DNA of 64,000 nt, taken from contig OMUP01000137.1 of NCBI GenBank assembly GCA_900314255.1, positions 1 to 64,000 on the forward strand, read 5' to 3'. Numbering within the stretch: position 1 is the stretch's first letter; each line of letters begins with the position of its first letter. Shown piece by piece: positions 44,495 through 53,157 of the stretch. The stretch is from an uncultured Lachnospiraceae bacterium. Lineage in GTDB: Bacteria; Bacillota; Clostridia; Lachnospirales; Lachnospiraceae. The notes under the pieces are model-generated. The model was not told where the DNA came from, made no database searches, and saw only the letters and a list, made by a program, of their open reading frames with translations. The position numbers and the translations under genes are program-made.

Positions 44495-45901
44495 GTGGCA
44501 GAAAAACAGAAGACCAAAAAGAACATCCTGCGAATCGGCCAGCGGCCTAAAATCGCCGTCGGCATCTTTCTGATCATTGTCTTTTATCTGATCTGCTTTA
44601 CAGTCATGTACCTGACCAGAAAACACGTGCAGGTCTATGAAGTGAACACCGGTTCAGTGGCATATACGTCCACTTTCACCGGTATCGCCGTGCGGGAAGA
44701 AATGGTTGTCAATTCGAATTACAGCGGTACCTTCAACATCTACCAGCACGAGGGCAACCGGGTCAAAGCCGGTGATATTGTCTGCACGGTAGATGAGAGC
44801 GGCAAGGTGGCCGAGGCACTGTCCCAGTACACGTCCAGCGCCGGAGAGCAGCTTAACAGCGACGATATCCGCGCCATGATCACGTCGATCAATGCATACA
44901 AGACCAACTTCAGCAGCGAGGGACTCTCGGGGCTTTCTTCCCTGAAAAGCAACCTGAATTCCGTTATTCTGGGTGCCGTCACATCTGAAATTGAGGCCAA
45001 TCTGGACAGCATACTGGCTTCCAGCGGACAGGCCGGTTCTTTTCAGTCACTGACAGCAGATCAGGCAGGGTACGTGGTGTACGAGACAGACGGCTGCGAA
45101 TCACTGGACGATTCCAACTTCACGGCGGAAAGCTTCGATCAGTCCAGCTATGCCGAACAGAGAACGGAAAACAATGAGAGTATTTCAGCCGGCGACCCGG
45201 CGTACAAACTTATTACCAGCGAGAACTGGTACATACTCATTCAGCTGTCTAACAGTCAGATAAGTGCAAACGGGCTGCAGAACAAGACATCCGTGACCGT
45301 TGACTTTCTGGAAGACAACATCTCGACCACAGCCAACTTTCAGATCATCACAAAGGATGGTCTGAACTATGGCAAAATCACGCTGAACAAATACGTGGTA
45401 CGCTACTGTACGGATCGTTTTATCAACATCCGCCTTGTGACCACAAGACCGGACGGTCTGAAAATCCCTGTCTCAGCCGTGGTTCAGCAGAGTTACTACG
45501 CAATTCCTTCCGAATATGTGACACAGGGAGGCCCTGACGGCAGCAGCGGTTTCATCGCCGAGACGACAGACAGCACCGGCGGCACTGTGCAGACATTCGT
45601 CAGCCCGAATATCCTGAGCGATCCGAAGGATTCCAGCACGGTGTATGTGAGCCGTGACGAACTGACTGAAGGAATCAGTCTTCTGGCGCCGGACTCGGAT
45701 TCGCGGTATGTCATAGGTCCCACCGGTACTGTAAATGGTGTATACTGTATCAATACAGGGTACACTGTCTTTGTGCCGATCTACATAATTGATTCATCGG
45801 ACGAGTATGTCATTGCCAGCACGACATACGGAGGCTTATCCAACTACGACCGCATTGTCCTGACTGCAAAAGACTTCTCGGAAAATGAGCTCATTTATTG
45901 A
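44495..45901 (+). CDS. HlyD-like membrane fusion/adaptor protein
   Basis: A 468-aa protein starting at GTG 44495. One transmembrane helix (about 24-46) is followed by an extracytoplasmic part with a lipoyl/barrel-sandwich-like half (GTFNIYQHEGNRVKAGDIVCTV, about 72-93, given as the key Gly/Asp region), a Ser-rich helical hairpin and a beta-barrel region. HlyD-like proteins usually link to exporters, but no exporter is nearby. In Clostridia this gene commonly sits before yggS-sepF, suggesting a link to cell envelope or division rather than drug export; that is inference. Confidence 0.75.
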   Translation: MAEKQKTKKNILRIGQRPKIAVGIFLIIVFYLICFTVMYLTRKHVQVYEVNTGSVAYTSTFTGIAVREEMVVNSNYSGTFNIYQHEGNRVKAGDIVCTVDESGKVAEALSQYTSSAGEQLNSDDIRAMITSINAYKTNFSSEGLSGLSSLKSNLNSVILGAVTSEIEANLDSILASSGQAGSFQSLTADQAGYVVYETDGCESLDDSNFTAESFDQSSYAEQRTENNESISAGDPAYKLITSENWYILIQLSNSQISANGLQNKTSVTVDFLEDNISTTANFQIITKDGLNYGKITLNKYVVRYCTDRFINIRLVTTRPDGLKIPVSAVVQQSYYAIPSEYVTQGGPDGSSGFIAETTDSTGGTVQTFVSPNILSDPKDSSTVYVSRDELTEGISLLAPDSDSRYVIGPTGTVNGVYCINTGYTVFVPIYIIDSSDEYVIASTTYGGLSNYDRIVLTAKDFSENELIY

Positions 45902-45927
45902 AAGATTTTTTGAAAGAAGGGATTATT

Positions 45928-46635
45928 GTGAACGAAACAGATGTTATCCGAAACAGAGATGCAGTTCTTGAAGAAATTGCTGCAGCCTGTGAACGCAGCG
46001 GCCGGGACCCGAAAGAAGTCACTCTGATTGCGGTCAGCAAGACCAAGCCGGAAGAGATGATTCAGAAACTCTATGACGGCGGCACCAGGGATTTCGGTGA
46101 GAATTATGTTCAGGAGCTGGATGCAAAAATCAATGATCTTCCAAAAGACATCCGCTGGCACATGATCGGACATCTACAGCGGAATAAGGTGAAATATGTT
46201 GTCGGCCGGACTGCCATGATTCATTCTGTCGACTCGCTTCGTCTGGCAGAAGAAATCAGCAAGGAATCTGCAAAAAAGAATGTTACATCCCGTGTTCTCA
46301 TCGAAGTAAATGTGGCAGAAGAAGAGAATAAGTTCGGCTTTAAGCTTGATGAAGTGATTCCCTTTTTAAAAGAGGCAGCATCTCTTCCGAATATCCGGTT
46401 CTGCGGCCTCATGACGAGTGCGCCGTATACGGAAAATCCGGAAGAAAACCGGAAGTATTTTCGGGCTCTGAAAAAACTTGAGATTGACATTAACCGCTCT
46501 GGCATAGATAATATACAAATGGATGTTCTTTCCATGGGTATGACCAATGACTACCGCATAGCTGTAGAGGAAGGCGCCACATGCGTCAGGGTCGGTACGG
46601 CCATTTTCGGCGCGAGAGATTATTCTAAAAAATAA
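45928..46635 (+). CDS. YggS family PLP-binding homeostasis protein
   Basis: A 235-aa PLP-binding TIM-barrel protein that helps control vitamin B6 and amino-acid pools. The GTG start at 45928 has AGAAGGG upstream; an in-frame TTG at 45898 is less likely. PLP-binding Lys38 lies in LIAVSKTKP. FGENYVQE, WHMIGHLQRNK and SMGMTNDYRIAVEEGAT are family signatures. It lies immediately before sepF, the usual Gram-positive arrangement. Confidence 0.93.
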   Translation: MNETDVIRNRDAVLEEIAAACERSGRDPKEVTLIAVSKTKPEEMIQKLYDGGTRDFGENYVQELDAKINDLPKDIRWHMIGHLQRNKVKYVVGRTAMIHSVDSLRLAEEISKESAKKNVTSRVLIEVNVAEEENKFGFKLDEVIPFLKEAASLPNIRFCGLMTSAPYTENPEENRKYFRALKKLEIDINRSGIDNIQMDVLSMGMTNDYRIAVEEGATCVRVGTAIFGARDYSKK

Positions 46636-46652
46636 AATGGAGACTCTTTCAA

Positions 46653-47189
46653 ATGAGTATTTTTAGTAAATTCGCAGACATTTTCAGAGAACCGGATGAT
46701 GACTTTGATGACGATTACGACGATGATTACGGATATGATGACGAAGATGGCTCTGCTGTAAAGAGCAGACGGGCATCCAGATCCGGCAGTTCTGACGACG
46801 CAGCTTCTGATGAAAACGGCCGTCCGGTGCTGCGGCAGAAGAACAACAAAAAAATCGTTCCGTACCGCTCACAGGGAAAGGGAACCATGGAAGTTGTTGT
46901 TCTTAAGCCGGAAGGAATGGAAGATGTCAATGTCGTGACGGATACCCTTCTTCAGGGCAGAGCCGTCATTATCAATCTGGAAGGCCAGCGGATTGAAATT
47001 GCGCAGAGAATCATCGACTATACGTCTGGTTCCTGCTACGCCATCAGCGGCAATCTCCGTCGGATCACAAGCTATATCTTCCTTGTCACACCTCCGAACA
47101 TCGAGATTTCCGGCGATGTGACAGAGCTCGCAAATTCCGGCGATATCGATCTGAATTCATACAGAAACGGATCGACCGTGCGCTTCTGA
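46653..47189 (+). CDS. sepF: Cell division protein SepF
   Basis: Membrane-binding protein that bundles FtsZ filaments and tethers the Z ring. The 178-aa protein starts MSIFSKFADIF, the amphipathic membrane anchor, followed by a highly acidic Asp-rich linker (15-33) and a Ser-rich stretch. The C-terminal domain (about 78-178) has the conserved GRAVIINLEGQ and ISGNLRRITSYIFLVTP motifs. Confidence 0.95.
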   Translation: MSIFSKFADIFREPDDDFDDDYDDDYGYDDEDGSAVKSRRASRSGSSDDAASDENGRPVLRQKNNKKIVPYRSQGKGTMEVVVLKPEGMEDVNVVTDTLLQGRAVIINLEGQRIEIAQRIIDYTSGSCYAISGNLRRITSYIFLVTPPNIEISGDVTELANSGDIDLNSYRNGSTVRF

Positions 47190-47272
47190 GTCGGGTTTGA
47201 CGAACAATTTTCGGGATTCTGCTGTTCTTTTTCTGTATAAAGATGCAGCTTCACATTTATTAAAGCGTACTC

Positions 47273-47321
47273 AGCCATCTGTATCAGAACCTTTGCAAGA
47301 AGGCAGGCAGATGGCTTGTTT
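47273..47321 (+). terminator. Terminator between sepF and aroB
   Basis: AGCCATCTG (47273-47281) pairs with CAGATGGCT (47308-47316) and is followed by TGTTTTTG. The 26-base loop is long, so termination may be partial. Confidence 0.55.
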
Positions 47322-47348
47322 TTGTATATGGCAGATAAGAGGTCATTC

Positions 47349-48434
47349 ATGAAAAGACTCATCGTGACAGACGGAGAAAAACCGATTTATCCGATTGTGA
47401 TCGGAAGAGATTTTAAAACCCTGGCGGACGAACTTGCGGTGCAGAAACTCGCCGGACGAAAGGTCTGTGTCGTTTCCGAATCCACAGTCGGGCCGCTGTA
47501 TGCTGACGAAGTCTGCACAGAGCTGTCCAAAACCGGAGCCAGTGTGTACCGCTTTATATTCAAGGCAGGAGAGGAAAACAAAAATCTCGGTGTCGTCCAG
47601 GATCTCTATGAATTCCTGATCAAAAATCATTTTGACCGCAAGGACATGCTTGCTGCACTGGGCGGCGGCGTGGTCGGCGACCTGACCGGATTCGCCGCGG
47701 CGACATATCTTCGCGGCATCCGCTTCATTCAGATCCCTACATCGCTCCTGGCGCAGACCGATTCGTCTGTCGGCGGCAAGACCGGTGTGGATTTCCGTTC
47801 TTATAAGAACATGGTGGGAGCCTTTTATCAGCCTGTACTTGTATATATGAACATGTCAGTCCTCTCCAGTCTTTCAAAGAGACAGTTTGCCTCCGGAATG
47901 GGAGAAATTATCAAGCATGGAATCATACGCGACCGGGACTATTTTGCCTGGCTCGCAGATCACGTGGAGGAAATCAAATCTCTTGACCCCGACACGCTCG
48001 AACAGATGATTTATGTCAGCTGCCAGATCAAGAAAGAGGTTGTGGAGCATGATCAGAAGGAGAAGGGTGAGCGCGCGATTCTGAATTTCGGACACACACT
48101 GGGCCATTCCATTGAAAAGCTCTGCGGCTTCACGCTGTACCACGGCGAATGCGTCGTGCTCGGAATGATCTGCGCCCTGCGGATCTCTCTTGTGCGCGGC
48201 CTGATTTCCCGCGCAGAATATGATTCCTGCATAAGTCTCTTTGATGCATTTGGATTTCCGCTCACGGTAAGCGGTATCTCGGCAGATGATGTAATCCGTG
48301 TATCCAAATCTGACAAAAAGATGGACAGAGGCGTTATTCAGTTTATTCTGATTCATCCTTTCGGGCATGCTGTCATTGATCGCACCGTGACCGACGAAGA
48401 GATGCGGGAAGCACTGAAAGAGGTGCTCCGGTGA
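47349..48434 (+). CDS. aroB: 3-dehydroquinate synthase
   Basis: Second step of the shikimate pathway, NAD- and metal-dependent. The start at ATG 47349 follows AGAGGT; in-frame ATGs at 47316 and 47328 lack ribosome sites. The 361-aa protein has ALGGGVVGDLTGFAAATYLRG, the NAD-binding glycine motif (given by its key residues), TSLLAQTDSSVGGKTG, and metal-binding His residues in LNFGHTLGHSIE. It overlaps lspA. Confidence 0.96.
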   Translation: MKRLIVTDGEKPIYPIVIGRDFKTLADELAVQKLAGRKVCVVSESTVGPLYADEVCTELSKTGASVYRFIFKAGEENKNLGVVQDLYEFLIKNHFDRKDMLAALGGGVVGDLTGFAAATYLRGIRFIQIPTSLLAQTDSSVGGKTGVDFRSYKNMVGAFYQPVLVYMNMSVLSSLSKRQFASGMGEIIKHGIIRDRDYFAWLADHVEEIKSLDPDTLEQMIYVSCQIKKEVVEHDQKEKGERAILNFGHTLGHSIEKLCGFTLYHGECVVLGMICALRISLVRGLISRAEYDSCISLFDAFGFPLTVSGISADDVIRVSKSDKKMDRGVIQFILIHPFGHAVIDRTVTDEEMREALKEVLR

Positions 48435-48976
48435 ACAAGACAAGCCTTGCAAAAAAACTTCTCTGGATGATCATACCTTCCGCACTGCTTATTCTGCTGG
48501 ATCAGTTCACAAAGATTGAGGCGGCTGCCCGGCTGGCCGGCAAGAGCCCATTTGTCATCATTCCGGGAGCACTTGAGTTTTACTATATCGAAAACACCGG
48601 AGCGGCCTGGGGCATGATGGCCGGCGCCCGCACATTCTTCATCATTCTGACAGTTATCGTGATCGCCGCTGTTGTGTATGTTGTGATGCGGATTCCAGAC
48701 CTTTCCCGGTACAAGATGCTTATGACCTCGGCAGTTTTTCTGATTGCCGGTGCCGTCGGCAACCTGATCGACCGTGTGATTCTTCACTACGTGAGGGATT
48801 TCATATACTTCAGTCTGATCGATTTTCCGGTTTTCAATGTCGCCGATATGTGTGTCACAGCCTGCGTCATCGCTCTGATCATCGGCATCTGCTTCATTTA
48901 CCGCAATGACGACTTCGCATTTTTAAGACTGCATCAAAACAAGCAGCGCAAGGCGGAAGACGGAGACAGGTCATGA
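48431..48976 (+). CDS. lspA: Lipoprotein signal peptidase II
   Basis: Aspartyl protease that removes lipoprotein signal peptides after lipidation. The GTG start at 48431 overlaps the aroB stop. The 181-aa protein has four transmembrane segments and the catalytic pair Asp114 (AVGNLIDRV) and Asp139 (FNVADMCV). The N-terminal LDQFTK motif is present. It overlaps rluD by 4 bases, a common lspA-rluD coupling. Confidence 0.95.
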   Translation: MNKTSLAKKLLWMIIPSALLILLDQFTKIEAAARLAGKSPFVIIPGALEFYYIENTGAAWGMMAGARTFFIILTVIVIAAVVYVVMRIPDLSRYKMLMTSAVFLIAGAVGNLIDRVILHYVRDFIYFSLIDFPVFNVADMCVTACVIALIIGICFIYRNDDFAFLRLHQNKQRKAEDGDRS

Positions 48977-49920
48977 GCGGACAAAACGGAAAACGAAGTC
49001 TTACTGTGGACGCAGAAGACGCTGGAGCGCGGCTGGACAAGTATCTTGCTGATGAAATTCCCGAGTATTCCCGCACATTTTTTCAAAAACTGATCAAAGA
49101 TGAAAATGTTCTGCTGAACGGGCGTGCGCCGCGTCCCAAAGACATGGTAAATGCCGGCGACACGATTGAACTTGAGATTCCGGAAGCTGTGGAACCAGAG
49201 ATTGTTCCACAGGACATTCCGCTTGATATTCTGTATGAAGACAGTGATATCATTGTTGTCAACAAGCCGAAGAACATGGTCGTGCATCCTGCTCCGGGGC
49301 ATCCTGACGGGACACTTGTGAATGCACTGCTGTATCACTGCCGTGGCAACCTGTCCGGCATCAATGGCGTCGCGCGGCCGGGAATCGTCCATCGGATCGA
49401 CAAGGACACAACCGGCGTTCTCGTGGCGGCAAAGACAGATGAAGCGCATCGTTTTCTTGCGGAGCAGCTGGCTGTTCATTCCATTACCAGAGTTTACGAA
49501 GCAATAGTATACAATTCATTTTCATCAGATTCTGGTACGGTCGACAGACCTCTGGGAAGAGATCCGAAGGACCGGAAAAAATTTGCTGTCGTTGCCGGCG
49601 GAAGGCGGGCTGTGACGCATTATCAGGTGATCCATAATCTGGGAAACTACGCACATATCGCATGCCGCCTTGAAACAGGCCGCACGCATCAGATCCGTGT
49701 ACACATGGCATACATCGGACATCCCCTGCTTGGTGATCCGCTGTACGGACCGTCAAAATGCCCTTTTCATCTGGAAGGACAGTGTCTGCACGCGCGGACA
49801 CTTGGTTTTATTCACCCCAGAACGAAGCAGTATATGGAATTTGAGGCGCCGCTTCCGGCATATTTTCAGAAGCTGCTCAAGACTCTCGGTGAAAACAATG
49901 AAGTGAAAACAATGGAGTAA
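48973..49920 (+). CDS. rluD: RluA-family 23S rRNA pseudouridine synthase
   Basis: Modifies uridines in 23S rRNA. The 315-aa protein has an N-terminal S4 RNA-binding domain (about 15-75) and the catalytic motif HRIDKDTTG with Asp143. The C-terminus has the family GRTHQIRVHMAYIGHP. Assignment to RluD rather than another RluA-family member rests on domain order and the lspA neighbour. Confidence 0.9.
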   Translation: MSGQNGKRSLTVDAEDAGARLDKYLADEIPEYSRTFFQKLIKDENVLLNGRAPRPKDMVNAGDTIELEIPEAVEPEIVPQDIPLDILYEDSDIIVVNKPKNMVVHPAPGHPDGTLVNALLYHCRGNLSGINGVARPGIVHRIDKDTTGVLVAAKTDEAHRFLAEQLAVHSITRVYEAIVYNSFSSDSGTVDRPLGRDPKDRKKFAVVAGGRRAVTHYQVIHNLGNYAHIACRLETGRTHQIRVHMAYIGHPLLGDPLYGPSKCPFHLEGQCLHARTLGFIHPRTKQYMEFEAPLPAYFQKLLKTLGENNEVKTME

Positions 49921-49933
49921 AATCCATATTCAT

Positions 49934-49962
49934 TTGAATTTTACAGGTGTTCTGGTTATAAT
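49934..49962 (+). promoter_or_regulatory. Promoter of the cytidylate kinase-like gene
   Basis: TTGAAT (49934-49939), 17 bases and a perfect TATAAT (49957-49962) precede the gene, giving a leader of about 58 bases. Confidence 0.75.
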
Positions 49963-50026
49963 AGACTTACAAAAGACGTGAGGCTTTTGCCGGTAAGCCG
50001 CTGCAGCTAAGCAGGAGGAATTGAAT

Positions 50027-50674
50027 ATGGACAGTCGTACAGTTATCACGATAGGACGAGAGTTCGGTAGCGGAGGCCATGAGGTTGGCACAAAGCTCGC
50101 GGAGAAGCTTGGAATCAAGTGCTATGACAAGGAACTCCTTGAAGAGGCAGCCAAAGCCAGCGGGATGGCGCAGGAGCTTTTCCAGGCGCACGATGAAAAG
50201 CCGACGAACAGCTTTCTGTATTCACTTGTGATGGATACCTATTCGCTGGGGTATACCAACACGTATAATGAGATGCCGATCAATCACAAGATCTTTCTTG
50301 CTCAGTTTGATGCGATCAAGAAGCTGGCAGAGAAAGAGTCCTGTGTTATTGTCGGACGGTGCGCAGATTACGCACTGGAAGATGATCCATTTGCAGTCAG
50401 TGTCTGGATCGGAGCCAGCCTTGACAAGCGCGTTGCCCGAATCCGGAGACTGTATGATCTGAGCGAAGAAAAGGCGGCTGATCTGATTCAGAAGACAGAC
50501 CGCAAGAGGTCCAACTACTATAATTATTACTCCAGCAAGAAGTGGGGAGAAGCAAAGAGTTATGATCTGTGCATCGACAGCGGCGAAATCGGTATCGATG
50601 GCTCGGTTGAACTGATCCTGAAATTCATTGAACTCAAAGAAAAGCTCCTCGCCTCCGGCGGTGCTGCAATCTGA
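50027..50674 (+). CDS. Cytidylate kinase-like family protein, copy 1
   Basis: A 215-aa P-loop kinase-like protein. ATG 50027 is chosen because AGGAGG (50013-50018) is 8 bases upstream; TTG 50021 would be only 2 bases away. The nucleotide-binding region reads ITIGREFGSGGHEVG. IVGRCADYAL and YDLCIDSGEIGID are shared with a second copy at 59600 (IVGRCADFIL, YDLCLNSG). These proteins are common in Clostridia; they differ from true CMP kinase (Cmk), and the substrate is unknown. It is flanked by its own promoter and terminator, so it is monocistronic. Confidence 0.85.
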   Translation: MDSRTVITIGREFGSGGHEVGTKLAEKLGIKCYDKELLEEAAKASGMAQELFQAHDEKPTNSFLYSLVMDTYSLGYTNTYNEMPINHKIFLAQFDAIKKLAEKESCVIVGRCADYALEDDPFAVSVWIGASLDKRVARIRRLYDLSEEKAADLIQKTDRKRSNYYNYYSSKKWGEAKSYDLCIDSGEIGIDGSVELILKFIELKEKLLASGGAAI

Positions 50675-50683
50675 ATTTATCTG

Positions 50684-50718
50684 GCGGCTGTGTTCAGACA
50701 CAGCCGCTTGTTTTTTTT
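50684..50718 (+). terminator. Terminator after cytidylate kinase-like copy 1
   Basis: A perfect 10-bp stem (GCGGCTGTGT with ACACAGCCGC) with a 4-base loop is followed by TTG and eight T. Confidence 0.92.
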
Positions 50719-50772
50719 ACAATTAAGTACTATCAAAAGAGACTTTTTGTAAGTCAGAGACATAAAAACACC

Positions 50773-50802
50773 GGCACAGCACTTGAAATATGAAGCTGTG
50801 CC
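50773..50802. repeat. Inverted repeat enclosing the -35 of the hydrolase promoter
   Basis: GGCACAGC (50773-50780) and GCTGTGCC (50795-50802) are perfect inverted copies 14 bases apart. The -35 hexamer TTGAAA lies in the centre, so a dimeric repressor bound here would block the promoter. No matching regulator gene is adjacent. Confidence 0.6.
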
Positions 50803-50811
50803 ATTTATAAC
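50783..50811 (+). promoter_or_regulatory. Promoter of the hydrolase-permease operon
   Basis: TTGAAA (50783-50788), 17 bases and TATAAC (50806-50811). Transcription would start near 50818, giving a leader of about 110 bases that contains a terminator hairpin. Confidence 0.65.
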
Positions 50812-50862
50812 GCATAAATACACAGCAAATGTGTATGAATATTCTATATTTCTGCTTATTGC

Positions 50863-50905
50863 AAAGGTGCACATAAAAGACAGGTTATGTGCGCCTTTAT
50901 TTTTT
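50863..50905 (+). terminator. Strong hairpin terminator in the leader (possible attenuator)
   Basis: A 14-bp stem (50863-50876 with 50885-50898, one G-T pair) with an 8-base loop runs into ATTTTTT and ends only about 25 bases before the hydrolase start. An upstream ATGTGT (50829-50834) could pair with GCACAT of the 5' stem arm as a short antiterminator. Confidence 0.8.
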
Positions 50906-50929
50906 GCAGAAGGAGAGGAAAAGCAGACT

Positions 50930-51664
50930 ATGAAGATCAATCCGAAATATCTGTCATTTTATTATCAGAACATGACCGAGATCCCCGATATTCGCCTGGA
51001 TCCGGCAAAAACTGCGCTTCTGATCATCGATATGCAGAACGAATTTGTGCTTCGCGATTTCGGCGAAGCGGCGCGCTTTAAAGCTGAGGGCGACTGGGAA
51101 CGCTGGATTCCGTTTCATGATCGCCTGGACAACGTGACAATTCCAGCATGCCGTAAGCTGCTCGACTATTTCCGTAAAACAGGTATGTATGTAACCTACG
51201 GGCGGATCGCAAGCCTGCGGGAAGACGGCGCAGACCGCAGCATGGTTCAGAAGTCAGAAGGCTGGAACGGAATGCTCCTTCCTGTAAATTCGAAAAATGC
51301 TGCCATCATTGATGAATTAAAGCCAGAGAAGGATGAAATCGTCGTGAACAAAACAACCGACAGCGTTCTGGCTGGTACCAACTATGCCCGTCTGCTCCGC
51401 AACATGGGCGTTGACACTGTGGTTGTATGCGGCATTGTCACGGATCAGTGCGTAGCCGGAACTGTCCGGGAGCTGGCTGACAATGACTTCCATGTAATCA
51501 CAGTGGAAGACGGCTGTGCCGCTGCAGATCAGGAACTTCACGACGCAGAGCTGAAAATCATGAATATCATCTACTGTAATGTTCTTTCATCGGATGAAAC
51601 GATTGAAGTCCTGGAACAGAATCGTCAGCGCGTGGCAAAAGAGAAAGCGGATGCTGCGCGATAA
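50930..51664 (+). CDS. Isochorismatase-family cysteine hydrolase
   Basis: A 244-aa amidohydrolase-like protein starting at ATG 50930 after AAGGAGAGG. The family catalytic triad is intact: Asp34 in LIIDMQNEF, Lys141 in VVNKTTDS, and Cys174 in GIVTDQCVAG. The conserved non-proline cis-peptide region GIVTD is present. Related enzymes cleave ureides, carbamoyl compounds, nicotinamide or isochorismate; the substrate cannot be told here. It is followed after 45 bases by an amino-acid permease, so import and hydrolysis of a nitrogen compound is plausible. The extra N-terminal 25 residues resemble ureidoacrylate/N-carbamoyl-type members. Confidence 0.88.
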   Translation: MKINPKYLSFYYQNMTEIPDIRLDPAKTALLIIDMQNEFVLRDFGEAARFKAEGDWERWIPFHDRLDNVTIPACRKLLDYFRKTGMYVTYGRIASLREDGADRSMVQKSEGWNGMLLPVNSKNAAIIDELKPEKDEIVVNKTTDSVLAGTNYARLLRNMGVDTVVVCGIVTDQCVAGTVRELADNDFHVITVEDGCAAADQELHDAELKIMNIIYCNVLSSDETIEVLEQNRQRVAKEKADAAR

Positions 51665-51709
51665 ATTCAGGAGATAGTCACGGAATAAGGGGAAGGAGAG
51701 GAGAAAAGT

Positions 51710-53092
51710 ATGGAAAGTGGTACAAGACTGAAGAAAACTCTGAGCATGCCACAGCTAATCGCTCTGGCTGCGGGCGGAATGATTGCCGCCTGGATGGTGG
51801 AAATCCAGTACTGGTTTGAGCTGACCGGTACTGGCTGCCTGATTGCCCTCCTGCTGTGCGGTATTCTGGTACTTCCGCTGTGCTTTGTGTACACGGAGAT
51901 GACCACCATGCTGCCGTTTGCCGGAGGCGAGAATGTCTGGGTATCCAACGCATTCGGCTGGAACGCCGGCTGGATCATCTGCTGGTTTGTACTCCTGCTG
52001 TATGTCATGGCCATGCCGACTGTTTCTTATGGCATTGCCAGTATGATGGGATATCTGTTTCCGGTGACCAATCTCGAGGTAAAAACCCTTGCCGCCGCGA
52101 TCCTTGTCGTCTGGTTCTTTCTGACGAATTTCGAACTCAAGTTCATTGCAAAATTACAGAATATCCTTTTCTGGTCTACGCTTATCGTATCACTGGCTGC
52201 GTCCTGCATTTTCATTGCAAGCGGATCCTGGAGTCTCTCGAACTTCACCGGTAATCTGCTGCCAAATGGCGGTTCCGGTATGGCAGCTGCCATTGCACTG
52301 CTCATCATGAAGTTCATTGGCTTCGACCTGATTCCGCAGATGTCGGAGGAGATTGCCTTTCCGAAGAAAAAGCTCTGGCTTGCCTTTATCGGGTCGCTTG
52401 GCTTCACGGTTCTTATCTATGGTATGGCTATTGTGGGTGTCGGCGGCATTATCACGCAGGACTGGGTTCTGCAGACAGACATCGTGGATCCTCGTGTGGC
52501 GGACATGATTGACATGCACTGGCTGGGAATTATTATTGTCTTGATGGGCATTGGAACCTGCCTCACGACCCTTTCCGGTTTCTGGATGGCAGCCTCCCGG
52601 ACCTTGTTCGGCGCGGCAAAGCAGAATCAGTTCTCTTCACGACTTGCTCTGCTGAACAAGCATGGTCAGCCGGTTATCGCCAACATTATTGTCGGTATTC
52701 TGTCTATCTATTTTACCGTATTTGCACCGGACGCGTGGGTGAACTATATTTACACGATTTACGGCCTTACGGCTGGTATTGTATACCTTTCAGTATGCCT
52801 GTCCTTCCTGCGGCTCCGCAGAACACATCCGGAGTGGGAGAGACCTTACCGGCTGCGCGCTGGCTGGTTTTTCGGCCTTGTAGGCGTTGCCTTCTGCATC
52901 TATGTAATCATTGTATCTCTGACATCCATGGATGCCTCTGCCTGGGCTGCAATGGGCATTTATATCGCAGTAGGCGTTCCGTTCTTCATCTATGCACGGG
53001 TAATGCAGAAAAAAGATCCAGAGAACTGGAAGCAGATCATTACCAGCCCGGACAATCCGGATTTTGATACTCAAAATGTATCGGCCGGCTGA
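51710..53092 (+). CDS. APC-superfamily amino-acid permease
   Basis: A 460-aa integral membrane transporter with about twelve hydrophobic segments. A GGAGAGG ribosome site precedes ATG 51710. TM1 carries LIALAAGGMIAAWMVE, the APC unwound-helix glycine motif in altered form, and PFAGGENVWVSNAFG is the conserved second-helix region. Substrate unknown, but cotranscription with the hydrolase suggests an amide or carbamoyl amino compound. A terminator shared with the convergent recombinase gene follows. Confidence 0.88.
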   Translation: MESGTRLKKTLSMPQLIALAAGGMIAAWMVEIQYWFELTGTGCLIALLLCGILVLPLCFVYTEMTTMLPFAGGENVWVSNAFGWNAGWIICWFVLLLYVMAMPTVSYGIASMMGYLFPVTNLEVKTLAAAILVVWFFLTNFELKFIAKLQNILFWSTLIVSLAASCIFIASGSWSLSNFTGNLLPNGGSGMAAAIALLIMKFIGFDLIPQMSEEIAFPKKKLWLAFIGSLGFTVLIYGMAIVGVGGIITQDWVLQTDIVDPRVADMIDMHWLGIIIVLMGIGTCLTTLSGFWMAASRTLFGAAKQNQFSSRLALLNKHGQPVIANIIVGILSIYFTVFAPDAWVNYIYTIYGLTAGIVYLSVCLSFLRLRRTHPEWERPYRLRAGWFFGLVGVAFCIYVIIVSLTSMDASAWAAMGIYIAVGVPFFIYARVMQKKDPENWKQIITSPDNPDFDTQNVSAG

Positions 53093-53117
53093 TCTAAACG
53101 AATACTACCAACCTGAA

Positions 53118-53157
53118 AACCGGTCCTGGCTCACGAATGAGTCAGGATCGGTTTTTT
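53118..53157. terminator. Bidirectional terminator between permease and recombinase
   Basis: A 16-bp stem with two G-T pairs and a 4-base loop is followed by TTTTTT on the + strand; on the - strand it is followed by TTTT. It closes both convergent genes, and its T tract overlaps the recombinase stop codon. Confidence 0.88.

Noticed and set aside
44495..45901. Part of a drug-efflux or type I secretion system
   Set aside because: No ABC, RND or MFS partner is nearby; the position before yggS-sepF is a conserved chromosomal arrangement.
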